From Streptomyces sp. Ag109_O5-10 (GTDB lineage: Bacteria; Actinomycetota; Actinomycetes; Streptomycetales; Streptomycetaceae), in NCBI RefSeq assembly GCF_900105755.1, contig NZ_FNTQ01000001.1, positions 62,001-126,000 on the forward strand: 64,000 nucleotides of DNA, given 5' to 3'. The translations under genes were made by a program, and so were the position numbers. The stretch's first letter is position 1, and every line of letters begins with the position of its first letter. The notes under the pieces are model-generated. The model did no database searches. It was not told the origin of the DNA and saw only the letters and a list, made by a program, of their open reading frames with translations. Shown one piece after another: positions 32,156 through 40,382 of the stretch.

Positions 32156-34792
32156 ATGAAGAGATCCATGCGCGTGGAGAGCGGATTTCGCCCGCTTCAC
32201 GCCCTGCGGCGTGGCGCCGCGGTTGTGGGCGTCGCGGCTGTGGCCCTGGTGGGCTTCCAGCCCGCGGCCAGTGCCACAACTGGCCCGGAGCCGGGCGCGA
32301 CGGCCTCCTCCACACGGCTGAACACGACCGCCTCCGATGCCGACACCGTCGGCACCGATCTCACGCCCCTCTGCGATTCCCCCGCCAAGGGGCACGCAGC
32401 TTGCTACGCCCTGCGCGCGCCAGGCACGACGGGTCGTCTGAGTGCGGCGCAGACTCCGGCCGGCCTCGGCCCGCAGGACATCCGCGGCGCCTACGACCTG
32501 CCTGCCGACGGCGGAGAAGGGCAGACGATCGCGATCGTCGATGCGTACGACAACCCGAACGCCGAGGCCGACCTCGCCGTCTACCGCAGCCAGTACGGGC
32601 TTCCGCCGTGCACCGCGGCGAACGGCTGCTTCGAGAAGGTGGACCAGCGCGGCGGCAGCGACTACCCCACGACGAGCGACTCATGGGCCGGCGAGATCGC
32701 CCTCGACCTGGACATGGTCTCCGCCACCGCTCCGCGGGCCCACATCATCCTGGTGGAGACCGACAACGACGGCCTCGACAGCCTCGCGGCCGGGGTCGAC
32801 AGAGCGGTCGCCCTCGGCGCCAAGTACGTCTCCAACTCCTACGGCCGAAGCGGTGACTCCGACACCGACCAGGCGACCTACGGCGCCTCCTACGACCATC
32901 CCGGTGTCGCCGTGGTGGCGGCGAGCGGAGATGACGGATACGGGGTCGCCTTCCCGGCGACCCTGTCCACGGTGACCTCGGTCGGCGGCACGGACCTGGT
33001 TGCCGACCCCACCAGTCCGCGCGGATGGTCCGAGACCGTCTGGAACCGTGGCACCTACGCGCCGGGCTCCGGGTGCGCCACACACCAGCCGAAGCCCGCC
33101 TTCCAGAAGGACACCGGCTGCGCCGGCCGCAGTGTCGCCGATGTCTCGGCCGTCGCCGACAACGTTGCCGTCTACTCCACATTCGGCTCGACCGGAGCGG
33201 GCTGGCAGCGCTACGGCGGCACGAGTGTCGCGACGCCCGTGATCGCGGCCGTGTACGCCCTGGCGGGCAGCCCGCGTCCCGGCACGTACCCGAACTCCTA
33301 CCCCTATGCGACCGGCGGCACGGGCCTGACCGACATCACCGGCGGCTCGAACGGTACCTGCGACACCGCGTATCTGTGCACCGCGGGCGCCGGTTACGAC
33401 GGTCCCACCGGCCTCGGCACACCGTCCGGGCTGGCGGCGTTCCGCAGCGGCCCGAGCGGCACCGTGTCCGGCGTGGTCAAGGACGCGAAGACCGGTAGGC
33501 CCGTCGCGGGAGCCACGGTGGGCACCGGCCTCGACGTCGCCACGACCCTCCAGGACGGCACCTACACCCTGAACCTCCCCGCCGGCCGGGTCGACGGCCT
33601 GACCGTGACGGCGTTCGGCTACCGGACCACCGCACCGATGGCCCTCGACATCGCCGACGGCCAGGCGGTGACCCAGGACTTCGCGATGGCGCCGCTGCCG
33701 CGCGTCCACGTCCGCGGCACGGTCAAGGACGGCTCGGGACACGGCTGGCCGCTCTACGCCCGCATCTCGGTCGACGGGTCGCCCGAGGCCCCGGCCTGGA
33801 CCGACCCGGTGACCGGCGCGTACGACATCACCCTGCCGGAGAACGCCGGTTACAAGCTGGACGTCAGCTCCGCGCTGCCCGGCTACGAACCCGTCACTCG
33901 AGCCGTGACGGTCGCCGCCAGGTCGGTGACCGCGAACATCGCCGTGACCGCCGACCCGGACGCGGCCACCGCCATCGGCTACACCCCCCGTCGCGCGGAC
34001 GCCACCGAGACCTTCGACTCCACCACCTCGGCCCCCGCCGGATGGACCGTGACGAACGCCGCCGGCACCGGCAACGGGTGGCAGTTCGACGACCCCATCC
34101 AGCGTGGCAACGCCACCGGGGGGACCGGTTCCTTCGCCGTGGTGGAGAGCGACCAGGGGCCGTTCGGTCCGCACCAGGACAGCCAACTGACCTCGTCGGC
34201 CTACGATCTGTCGGACGCGCAGTCCGCGGAGCTGACCTTCAAGACGGCCTATACGGCCAACCTCACCCAGCAGCACATGACCGTGGACGCCAGCGCGGAC
34301 GGCGGAAAGACCTGGGAGAACGTCTGGGGCGGACCGAAGGTGGGCGGCACGGACGATCACCTGACGGTCGCCGTTCCGCTGCGCCAGTACGCCGGGCAAC
34401 GGTCCGTGCGCCTGCGCTTCCACTTCGTGGCCGACTGGGGATACTACTGGGCCCTGGACGACGTGACCCTCCAGACCCGTCGCCTCGAACCGGTCTCGGG
34501 CGGCCTCGCCGTGGGCACTGTCAGAGACACGGCCACCGGCGCGGGCGTGGTCGGCGCCACCGTCGTCGACACCCGCTCCCCGGACAACGCCGCGGTCACC
34601 GCCGCCACTCCAGATGACCCGGCCGTGGGCGACGGTCTGTACACGCTGTTCCTGCCCCACTCCGGCCGCCACACCCTGCGGGTCACGGCGTCCGGTTACA
34701 CGACGCTCACCCGCACCGCGGTGGCGCGCGACGACCAGGTCACCCGGGAGGACTTCCGGATCGCAGGACACGGCGGGAATCCCTCACCGTAG
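32156..34792 (+). CDS. Secreted S53 (sedolisin-like) serine peptidase with accessory domains
   Basis: This 878-residue secreted protein has a signal peptide (AAVVGVAAVALVGFQPAASA). Its S53-like catalytic domain carries E and D in GEIALDLDMV, an Asp in the VETDND region, the Ser in GGTSVATP, and a C-terminal AGYDGPTGLGTPSG resembling the S53 calcium site. Carboxypeptidase-regulatory-like repeats follow (GTVSGVVKDAKTGRPVAGATV, and a last one near residue 785) with a jelly-roll-like domain between (LTSSAYDLSDAQSAELTFKT). It should degrade extracellular protein. ATG 32156 follows AGGTGG; a strong hairpin terminator lies 11 bases after the stop. Confidence 0.9.
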   Translation: MKRSMRVESGFRPLHALRRGAAVVGVAAVALVGFQPAASATTGPEPGATASSTRLNTTASDADTVGTDLTPLCDSPAKGHAACYALRAPGTTGRLSAAQTPAGLGPQDIRGAYDLPADGGEGQTIAIVDAYDNPNAEADLAVYRSQYGLPPCTAANGCFEKVDQRGGSDYPTTSDSWAGEIALDLDMVSATAPRAHIILVETDNDGLDSLAAGVDRAVALGAKYVSNSYGRSGDSDTDQATYGASYDHPGVAVVAASGDDGYGVAFPATLSTVTSVGGTDLVADPTSPRGWSETVWNRGTYAPGSGCATHQPKPAFQKDTGCAGRSVADVSAVADNVAVYSTFGSTGAGWQRYGGTSVATPVIAAVYALAGSPRPGTYPNSYPYATGGTGLTDITGGSNGTCDTAYLCTAGAGYDGPTGLGTPSGLAAFRSGPSGTVSGVVKDAKTGRPVAGATVGTGLDVATTLQDGTYTLNLPAGRVDGLTVTAFGYRTTAPMALDIADGQAVTQDFAMAPLPRVHVRGTVKDGSGHGWPLYARISVDGSPEAPAWTDPVTGAYDITLPENAGYKLDVSSALPGYEPVTRAVTVAARSVTANIAVTADPDAATAIGYTPRRADATETFDSTTSAPAGWTVTNAAGTGNGWQFDDPIQRGNATGGTGSFAVVESDQGPFGPHQDSQLTSSAYDLSDAQSAELTFKTAYTANLTQQHMTVDASADGGKTWENVWGGPKVGGTDDHLTVAVPLRQYAGQRSVRLRFHFVADWGYYWALDDVTLQTRRLEPVSGGLAVGTVRDTATGAGVVGATVVDTRSPDNAAVTAATPDDPAVGDGLYTLFLPHSGRHTLRVTASGYTTLTRTAVARDDQVTREDFRIAGHGGNPSP

Positions 34793-34802
34793 TGCCGTCG
34801 GG

Positions 34803-34841
34803 AGCGGTGCCGTGTCCCCTGGTCTGGGGCACGGCACCGCT
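34803..34841. terminator. Strong, probably bidirectional hairpin terminator
   Basis: AGCGGTGCCGTG (34803-34814) pairs perfectly with CACGGCACCGCT (34830-34841), extended inward by CCCC/GGGG. It separates the S53 gene from the convergent small-gene cassette. Confidence 0.85.
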
Positions 34842-34866
34842 TCCCGTGGGCGCGGGGAGTCGGCGG

Positions 34867-35109
34867 TCATCCGGGTACAGGCAGGCCGGCGGCCTGATGG
34901 GGCACCCACCCCATGGGAACGTCGACCAGGCCTCGCTGGTCTGATCGGTGATCACTCTCGGCGCTGACCGCTTTGAGGACGAGGGGCAGGATCTCCTCGG
35001 ACAGGTCGCGGTCGAAGTGGGTGTGGCCGGTCAGGGACACGAAGATCCGCTCGACCCTTTCGAGAACCCGCAGTACCTGCCCCTCCCCCACGTTGTCGAC
35101 CATGGTCAT
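34867..35109 (-). CDS. Small protein of unknown function (cassette gene 5)
   Basis: This 80-residue protein starts at ATG 35109 in an ATGA overlap with the upstream gene's stop. It contains GEGQVLRVLERVERIFVSLTGHTHFDRDLSEEI, read here as two helices (QVLRVLERVERIFVSLTG, DRDLSEEILPLVLKAVSA), then a short tail. I do not recognise a family. Tight coupling and codon use support it as a real gene. Confidence 0.6.
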   Translation of the reverse strand: MTMVDNVGEGQVLRVLERVERIFVSLTGHTHFDRDLSEEILPLVLKAVSAESDHRSDQRGLVDVPMGWVPHQAAGLPVPG

Positions 35110-35474
35110 CGACCGGCGCGGGCTGCGGCTTGGCGCGGACAGGCGCATCCGGAGGGCTCCGCCACCGCCTGGGCCCGGCGGACGGTGCGGTCGGCGATGT
35201 GCGCAGGCCAGCCGGTCACCGCCTCGACGGCACCACGCCAGCCCCCGTCAAAGGGATCACTGCGGCCAGGCCGGACATCCGCCTCCTGTTCCATGCCCTC
35301 GGCGTGGGCGGCCTCAACGGCGCCGGCCCCGGTGACCGCGATGAGGCGCTGGGTCTCTGCCGGTGCGGCGCCCGCGGCTTCGAGCAGGCCGGCGACGCGG
35401 TGCTGGGCCTGCGCAGCCGCTTCCTGATGCACGGTGATCGGTGGCGGTAGGGGGCGCCGGGTGGGGTTGCCCAT
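35106..35474 (-). CDS. Small Ala-rich protein of unknown function (cassette gene 4)
   Basis: This 122-residue protein has a Pro-rich start (MGNPTRRPLPPPITVHQ), a helical Ala/Glu-rich middle (VAGLLEAAGAAPAETQRL) and a Trp-containing C-terminal part (GGWRGAVEAVTGWPAHIAD). There is no signal peptide. It is coupled to the downstream gene by a 4-nt overlap and follows the previous cassette gene by 48 nt. Such short, tightly spaced genes are common on actinomycete conjugative elements and phages. Function unknown. Confidence 0.6.
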   Translation of the reverse strand: MGNPTRRPLPPPITVHQEAAAQAQHRVAGLLEAAGAAPAETQRLIAVTGAGAVEAAHAEGMEQEADVRPGRSDPFDGGWRGAVEAVTGWPAHIADRTVRRAQAVAEPSGCACPRQAAARAGR

Positions 35475-35522
35475 GTCCGGATTCCCTTACTGCTGTGGGT
35501 GTGCGGGCCGTTCCGCACGCTG

Positions 35523-35912
35523 CTACCGGAGTTCGACGGCGTACGAGGCGCCGGGGAACTCCCATCCGTCGGTGCCTTCGCCGATGTCCTCGACGATGCC
35601 GTCGTCGATGAAGTGGTCCTCGAACTCGTCGTCGGTGAGTTCGCCGGTGAGCCAGAGTCCCTCGATCTCGTCCCAGTGGCCTCGGCCGCCGTCGATACGC
35701 AGGGGCGCGGCGTCCACGGTGCCGCGCGTACGCTCGTCGTCGCCGGTTTTGACGACGCCGCTGATCTCGTACTGGCCCCGCTTGATGTGGTCGGGGATCG
35801 GGTCGGCGGGGACGATCGCCGTGTTCTCGTACGCGGTGTGGATGAGGTCGCGGTAACTGCGGCGGACGTTGTACTCCGCGTCGGACAGCCGGCTGATGAG
35901 GGTCTTGGTCGT
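35523..35912 (-). CDS. Protein of unknown function, start codon possibly mutated (cassette gene 3)
   Basis: The last 129 codons encode a protein-like sequence: LISRLSDAEYNVRRSYRDLIH, then QYEISGVVKTGDDERTRGT, a domain ending GHWDEIEGLWLTGELTDDEF and WEFPGASYAVEL. The natural start would overlap the preceding stop as TAATG, but the sequence reads TAACG (35910-35914), so the codon is ACG. No other early start exists. Either ACG is used or the start was lost. Currently the frame is also fused to the preceding gene by a frameshift. Confidence 0.55.
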   Translation of the reverse strand, partial: TTKTLISRLSDAEYNVRRSYRDLIHTAYENTAIVPADPIPDHIKRGQYEISGVVKTGDDERTRGTVDAAPLRIDGGRGHWDEIEGLWLTGELTDDEFEDHFIDDGIVEDIGEGTDGWEFPGASYAVELR

Positions 35913-36095
35913 TACGTGGAGCCGGCGTGCTGCAGGGCCTGCTGCCCGCGGTAGGTCGCGGTGAGCTGGCTGAGCTGGGCGTGCCAGTGCTTGGCGGTAT
36001 ATGACGACAGCCGGTGGCGGGGGGGTGACCTGGGAGCGCAGGAGGTCGTTGAGGGCGGCGCCCAGGGAGTCGCCGTGGCCGGTGGGGCCGGCCAT
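35912..36095 (-). pseudogene. Small gene with homopolymer frameshift (cassette gene 2)
   Basis: ATG 36095 begins MAGPTGHGDSLGAALNDLL. A run of seven C (G7 at 36019-36025) shifts the frame. With six, it continues RLSSYTAKHWHAQLSQLTA and ends HAGST at a TAA (35912-35914), giving about 60 residues. Without correction it fuses to gene 3. The restored protein is helical; family unknown. Start and previous stop overlap (TGATG). Confidence 0.6.
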
Positions 36096-36283
36096 CAGTC
36101 GTCACCCTCGGGGATGATCTCGCCGGCCTGGACGAACTTGGCTTTCACTTCGCCGAAGCCGGTCCCGATCCGGTAGGTCGCGGGCGCGGTGCCGTCGGGT
36201 GTCCAGAAGACGGCCGCATCGACGTTGCGCAGAGCGACGAGCGTGTGCCCTTCCTGGACGGCCTTGAACGCAACGGTCCCCAC
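36095..36283 (-). CDS. Small protein of unknown function (cassette gene 1)
   Basis: This 62-residue acidic protein starts at GTG 36283. It is beta-rich, with TVAFKAVQEGHTLVALRNVD, AAVFWTPDGTAPATYRIG and an EIIPEGDD end. It ends in a TGATG overlap with gene 2 and begins 4 bases after the stop of the truncated Gfo/Idh/MocA gene. I do not recognise a family. Good codon usage and overlap support translation. Confidence 0.6.
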   Translation of the reverse strand: MGTVAFKAVQEGHTLVALRNVDAAVFWTPDGTAPATYRIGTGFGEVKAKFVQAGEIIPEGDD

Positions 36284-36286
36284 CGT

Positions 36287-37235
36287 CTAAGGGTGGAGGG
36301 CTTGTCGTTGCCCTGTGGCGGCGGACCGTACGATCGCGTCAAGGAGTCGGTGGCGCTTGACGGCGTGGGTGAAGTCCGGGGCGACAGCCGTTGCGTGGTT
36401 GAGGTCGTCCCGGATCGCGGCGTAGGCGTGCGCCAGCGTGTGGATCGCTGTTCCGGCCAGGCCGGGATAGTCGTCGTAGCCGCTGGGCAGCGTGACCTTC
36501 GTGGGCCGGCCGTCGCCGCGTATGGCATGCACCGTGACCGGACCGATGTGCGGGAACTCGGGGGCGGTGATCTCCAGTCTCCCCTGCGTGCCGTCGATGA
36601 TCAGCGAGAATCCTGCACCCGATGCCGCTCCTCCGCGGTGGTGGACGGACAGGATCGCTCCGCCCGCCACGGTGCCCGAGATCGCGATCTGGTCCTCGGC
36701 GGTCATCGCAACGACCTGCCCGGTATGCCCGAGGGGAACCTGACGGCGGCGGGTCGCGGTCGTGGCGACCACTTCCTCAAGCTCGCCGACGACCATCGAC
36801 ACCAGGTCGATCGCGTGTCCGAACGCGATGGTCAGCATCGTGGCCCCGAGTGTGCGGTCGAGTGTGTAGAGCGTGTCCGCAGACACCGCGGTGCCCCATT
36901 CGGTCGAAGACGCCACGACGGTGGCGGAGAGCACTTCCCCTACGAATCCTTCGGACACGAGGTCGGCCAGCCAGCGGAAGGTGGGCGAGGAGCGTCCCTG
37001 AAGTCCGACGAAGGTGCGCGTCGTCCCGGCGGCACGCTCCATCTCCTCGGCCTCGCGCAGGTCGACGGCGAGCGGCCACTCGCAGAACACCGGCACTGCG
37101 GCCTTCAGCGCGGGCACCACGAGTTCGCGATGCCGGGGCACTTTGACGGCGGCAACAACCAGGTCGCCGTTGTCGTCGCCGGCGAGCTCCTCGACCGACG
37201 TGTAGGCGGGTACGCCATAGGCCGCTCCTGCGGCC
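36287..37235 (-). pseudogene. Gfo/Idh/MocA oxidoreductase, 5' end lost at an IS insertion
   Basis: The frame encodes the C-terminal roughly 310 residues of a Gal80-like Gfo/Idh/MocA protein. It retains VAAVKVPRHRELVVPAL, the motif CEWPLAVDL (usually EKP), RTFVGLQGRSSPTF and HAIDLVSMV. The frame is open up to the IS boundary, but the nucleotide-binding GxGxxG segment is missing. The first start codon now available is a GTG at 37141. The lost 5' part is not found on the other side of the element. Confidence 0.85.
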
Positions 37236-37238
37236 TAA

Positions 37239-37255
37239 GACACCGTTTCCTTTGG
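37239..37255 (+). repeat. Left terminal inverted repeat of the IS
   Basis: GACACCGTTTCCTTTGG, exact reverse complement of 38718-38734, preceded by target TAA. Confidence 0.92.
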
Positions 37256-37339
37256 CCGTAGTCACGCCAGGGTGCGGGTTCATGGTGGCAGTACGGTGGG
37301 GCCGCCCTGATCCACTATGTCTGCGAGGTTGGTCCGATC

Positions 37340-37876
37340 ATGCACGGAGACTTGGACAGCACGTCGGCGCGGGCGCTGGCATGCTCGACTGGACTGCGGA
37401 TCGGAGGGGCCCTGTACATCCTCGCTGAGCGGGCTGGACTCGCTGACCCGTACTACCTTGCCGATGCAGGTCTACGGGCCGGTCTGCGGGGCGCACCAGG
37501 TCGGACGCTCGATCAGGATGTACTGCAACATGCTCGGTCCGGCCTGGATGCTGCTCAGAGCAGCTACTCGGTGGACCGTGCCGCACCATTCACCCAGGCC
37601 GGCTTCATGCTGATGGGGCGAATCTTGCAGGCGCTTGAGCAACCTGATGAGCATTACGGTTTGCCAGAGATCCACTCCCTTGCTCGAAGCACCGCAGCCC
37701 TGTGGCCGGGTTCGATCGGCCTTGAGATTGACCCTGGCGGCAGCCTGATGTCCTACGAACGGGCCTGTCAGATCGACGCTCAGCGAGAGTTGGAGGCTGG
37801 CGGCCTTGATAGGCTTCGTCAGGTTCTGGGCGCGCAGGAGCTGGGCTATCGCCGTCTGGCCAGAGCCCTCGCCTAG
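37340..37876 (+). CDS. Passenger gene inside the IS5-type element, unknown function
   Basis: This 178-residue soluble protein starts at ATG 37340 with upstream GAGG. Segments include TGLRIGGALYILAERAGLAD, SYSVDRAAPFTQAGFMLMG, LPEIHSLARSTAALWPGSI and a C-terminal helix LDRLRQVLGAQELGYRRLA. No DDE, HTH or membrane signature is evident. Its TAG (37874-37876) overlaps the transposase TAG (37873-37875) on the other strand. Third positions are G/C-rich, so it looks like a maintained gene, with no family that I recognise. Confidence 0.7.
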   Translation: MHGDLDSTSARALACSTGLRIGGALYILAERAGLADPYYLADAGLRAGLRGAPGRTLDQDVLQHARSGLDAAQSSYSVDRAAPFTQAGFMLMGRILQALEQPDEHYGLPEIHSLARSTAALWPGSIGLEIDPGGSLMSYERACQIDAQRELEAGGLDRLRQVLGAQELGYRRLARALA

Positions 37877-38693
37877 GCGGCCGGCGAGCGTGCCAGCCTG
37901 CGGTGGCTGATCAAGGCAGCGGCGATGCCTACGAAGGCCAGGAAGTGCTCGGCCTTGCGCTCGTAGCGACGGTGTAGGCGGCGGCATCCGGCCAGCCAGG
38001 ACACCGTGCGCTCGACCACCCAGCGGTGTCGACCGAGCCTGTGTGAGGACTCAATCCCTTTGCGGGCGATGCGGTGACGAATGCCCCGCTGTCGGAGCCA
38101 TTTGCGCAGGTGGTCGTAGTCGTATCCCTTGTCGGCATGCAGTTTCGCCGGCCGTCGTCGACGTGGTCCGCGCCGGGAGCGAATCGGCGGGATGCCACAC
38201 ACGAGCGGCTTGAGTCCAAGGCTGTCGTGGGTGTTGGCGGCGGAGATGCCCAGCGACAGGGGCAGGCCGTTGCGGTCGGTGATCAGGTGGATTTTCGATC
38301 CGCTCTTGCCACGGTCGGTCGGATTCGGTCCAGTCAGTAGCCCCCTTTTGACGCCCTCAGGCTGACGGAGTCGATCGCGCACCGCGACCAGTCCAGGTCG
38401 CCTCGGGCACCGAGCTCGTCGAGGAGGACGCGATGCAGTCGGGCCCAGACGCGCCCCCGACTCCATTGGGCAAAGCGACGGTAGACGGTAGGCCATGCAG
38501 GGCCGAAGACCGGCGGCAGTTGCCGCCACGTACAGCCTGAATTGGCTACGAAGATGATGGCGGCCAGCGTTTCGCGGTCACCCGCCCGACGCCGTCCACC
38601 GCCCTGCGGACGCTTGATCTCCATGGGTGGCACCACTCGCCGGAACAGCACCCACAAGTCATCCGGAACCAGCCGCTCAACCAGGTCTGTCAC
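37873..38693 (-). CDS. IS5-family transposase, expressed by -1 frameshifting
   Basis: Frame 1 (38693 to 38334, 119 aa) has the DUF4096-like N-terminus LVPDDLWVLFRRVVPP and CTWRQLPPVFG, and the first catalytic Asp in CAIDSVSLRASK. At AAAAGGGGG (38341-38349, minus strand) the ribosome can slip -1 into frame 2, which encodes RGLLTGPNPTDRGKSGSKIH, the second Asp in LHADKGYDYDHLR and the Glu in RWVVERTVSWL. The joined protein is about 273 residues with a full DDE triad, so it may be active. Confidence 0.9.
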
Positions 38694-38717
38694 AAATCAC
38701 CCAACGACCCAGCAGCA

Positions 38718-38734
38718 CCAAAGGAAACGGTGTC
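38718..38734 (-). repeat. Right terminal inverted repeat of the IS
   Basis: CCAAAGGAAACGGTGTC, matching the left end perfectly and followed by target copy TAA (38735-38737). Confidence 0.92.
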
Positions 38735-38737
38735 TAA

Positions 38738-39030
38738 GACGTCATCTCATTTGGTGAGTCTGCGATAGCAGCTGAGGGTGCAGGCGATGCTGGTGAAGGC
38801 CGGGACATGCTCGGCTTTGCGTTCCTACCGGCGATGCAGGCGGCGGCAGCCGGCGAGCCAGGACATGGTGCGTTCGACGGCCCACCGGTGGCGGCCCGGC
38901 CGTTGCGGAGGACTCGATTCCCCTTGCGGGCGATGCGGTGGGTGATCCCGCGCTGCAGTCACCATCGCCGCAGGTGGTCGTCGTCATATCCCTTGTCGGC
39001 GTGGAGCTTGCCCGGCTGACCAGGCGAAGG
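38738..39030 (-). pseudogene. Second IS5-type transposase remnant with its left end
   Basis: GACGTCATCTCATTTGG at 38738 resembles the end of the neighbouring element and directly abuts the shared TAA. The minus strand then holds fragments of a related transposase C-terminus (KLHADKGYDDDHLRRW, ITHRIARKG), with a stop and frameshifts in between. The other end is missing. It is a degraded copy of a different but related IS. Confidence 0.75.
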
Positions 39031-39058
39031 GCTTCGGCTGGCGCCACTTCCGGGAGCC

Positions 39059-39226
39059 CTGATCGTCCGCGCCCGCATCCAGCTCGGCGGTCCCATCGTG
39101 CTGGTCTGGGACAACGTCCGCCTGCACCTGACCAAGCGGCTTCGCGAGTTCATCGACGCGAACGCCGACTGGCTCACCGTCTTCCAGCTGCCCACCTCAG
39201 GCCGGCGGGGGCGTGGCACTCACTAA
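39059..39226 (+). pseudogene. IS630-type transposase fragment
   Basis: One plus-strand frame encodes LIVRARIQLGGPIVLVWDN followed by LREFIDANADWLTVFQLP, the DDE_3 core of IS630-type transposases, and then diverges and stops at 39224-39226. Only about 56 codons remain. It joins the IS5 remnant directly, marking a recombination scar. Confidence 0.75.
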
Positions 39227-39493
39227 CAGCTGACCGGGCCGCGTCCCCGGCATCACCTATTCAAGTTCAGCAACGACCAAATGACCATGTAGGACACGGT
39301 CCAAGAACGCTGCGCCCCGTCCAGGAAGACCGCCGGTGCGGAGGTGGCTCCCGTCGGCGGCCGGGTCTACTCTGAAAATTCGGCCGACGGAGCAGAGTAG
39401 TTGAATTCAGGATTCAGCATTTCTGTCTGGCGTCGCATCCAGATTTACCACCAAGTAGCTCATCGTCGCTCGGGGTGACCACCGGAGGCCATC

Positions 39494-40360
39494 GTGCTAC
39501 CTACGCATCACCGGACCGCGACCGTCGGCGCCCAGCAGGTGTTCTATCGTGAGGCGGGCCCCGAGGAAGCCGCGACCGTTCTGCTTCTGCATGGATTTCC
39601 CAGCAGTTCGCACATGTTCCGGCACCTCATTCCCAGCCTCGCCGACCGCTATCACGTGATCGCCACCGATCATGTCGGATACGGACAGTCGTCCATGCCC
39701 CAGGCGGGTGAGTTCACCTACACATTTGATCATCTGGCCGCCATCACTGCGGGATTGCTGGAGAAACTGGAGATCAGCCGTTTCTCGGTCTATGTCCATG
39801 ACTACGGCGCGCCCATCGGCTGGCGCCTCGCCCTGAATCCCGCGTTCGAGGTGACCGCCATCATCTCCCAGAGCGGCAACGCCTACATGGAGGGCTTCGT
39901 CAAACCCTTCTGGGACGATCTGTTCTCGTACGCGACATCACCCGGTCCCGACACCGAACCGGGCGCGCGGGCGAAGTTCAGCGCCGAGACCACGCGCTGG
40001 CAGTACGAGAACGGGGCCGAGGACCCGAGCCTGGTCAGCCCGGACAACTGGCTGCACGATCAGACCCTGCTGGACAGGCCGGGCAACGATCAGGTGCAGC
40101 TGGCGCTCTTCCGGGACTACCCGACGAACATCGAGGGGTACCCGCGGCTCCACGAGTACTTCCGTAGCAGCCAGGTGCCATTGCTGGCCGTCTGGGGTGA
40201 GCGCGACGAGATCTTCGGGCCGGCCGGTGCTCTCGCCTTCTCCCACGATCTGCCCGATGCCGAAGTCCATCTGCTCCCGGCCGGTCATTTCGCCCTGGAA
40301 ACGCACCTGGACGCCATAAGCGGTTACATCCATGGGTTCCTCGGCCGTGTGGCCGGCTGA
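39494..40360 (+). CDS. Alpha/beta hydrolase (epoxide hydrolase/dehalogenase type)
   Basis: This 288-residue hydrolase has the oxyanion HGFPSSSHMFRHL motif, the nucleophile Asp in VYVHDYGAPIGW (an Asp rather than Ser points to epoxide hydrolase or haloalkane dehalogenase chemistry), an acid in WGERDEIFG and the His in AGHFALE. GTG 39494 follows GGAGG. The next gene, a MOSC-oxidoreductase fusion, starts 22 bases after its stop, so the two probably form an operon. Confidence 0.88.
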   Translation: MLPTHHRTATVGAQQVFYREAGPEEAATVLLLHGFPSSSHMFRHLIPSLADRYHVIATDHVGYGQSSMPQAGEFTYTFDHLAAITAGLLEKLEISRFSVYVHDYGAPIGWRLALNPAFEVTAIISQSGNAYMEGFVKPFWDDLFSYATSPGPDTEPGARAKFSAETTRWQYENGAEDPSLVSPDNWLHDQTLLDRPGNDQVQLALFRDYPTNIEGYPRLHEYFRSSQVPLLAVWGERDEIFGPAGALAFSHDLPDAEVHLLPAGHFALETHLDAISGYIHGFLGRVAG

Positions 40361-40382
40361 GGATGGACGAGGAGGGCGAACG

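Larger units (their letters stand above)
37239..38734. mobile_element. Complete IS5-type insertion sequence carrying a passenger gene
   Basis: The 1496-bp element is bounded by perfect 17-bp inverted repeats (GACACCGTTTCCTTTGG) and flanked by TAA on both sides (37236-37238, 38735-38737). It contains a two-frame DDE transposase on the minus strand and an unrelated 178-aa gene on the plus strand, whose stop codons overlap. Typical IS5/IS427-group elements are about 0.9 kb with transposase only, so roughly 0.55 kb here is extra cargo. Confidence 0.9.

Noticed and set aside
32681..34771. A 696-codon antisense frame opposite the S53 peptidase
   Set aside because: Low-complexity Val/Gly/Arg-rich shadow of a well-supported secreted enzyme.
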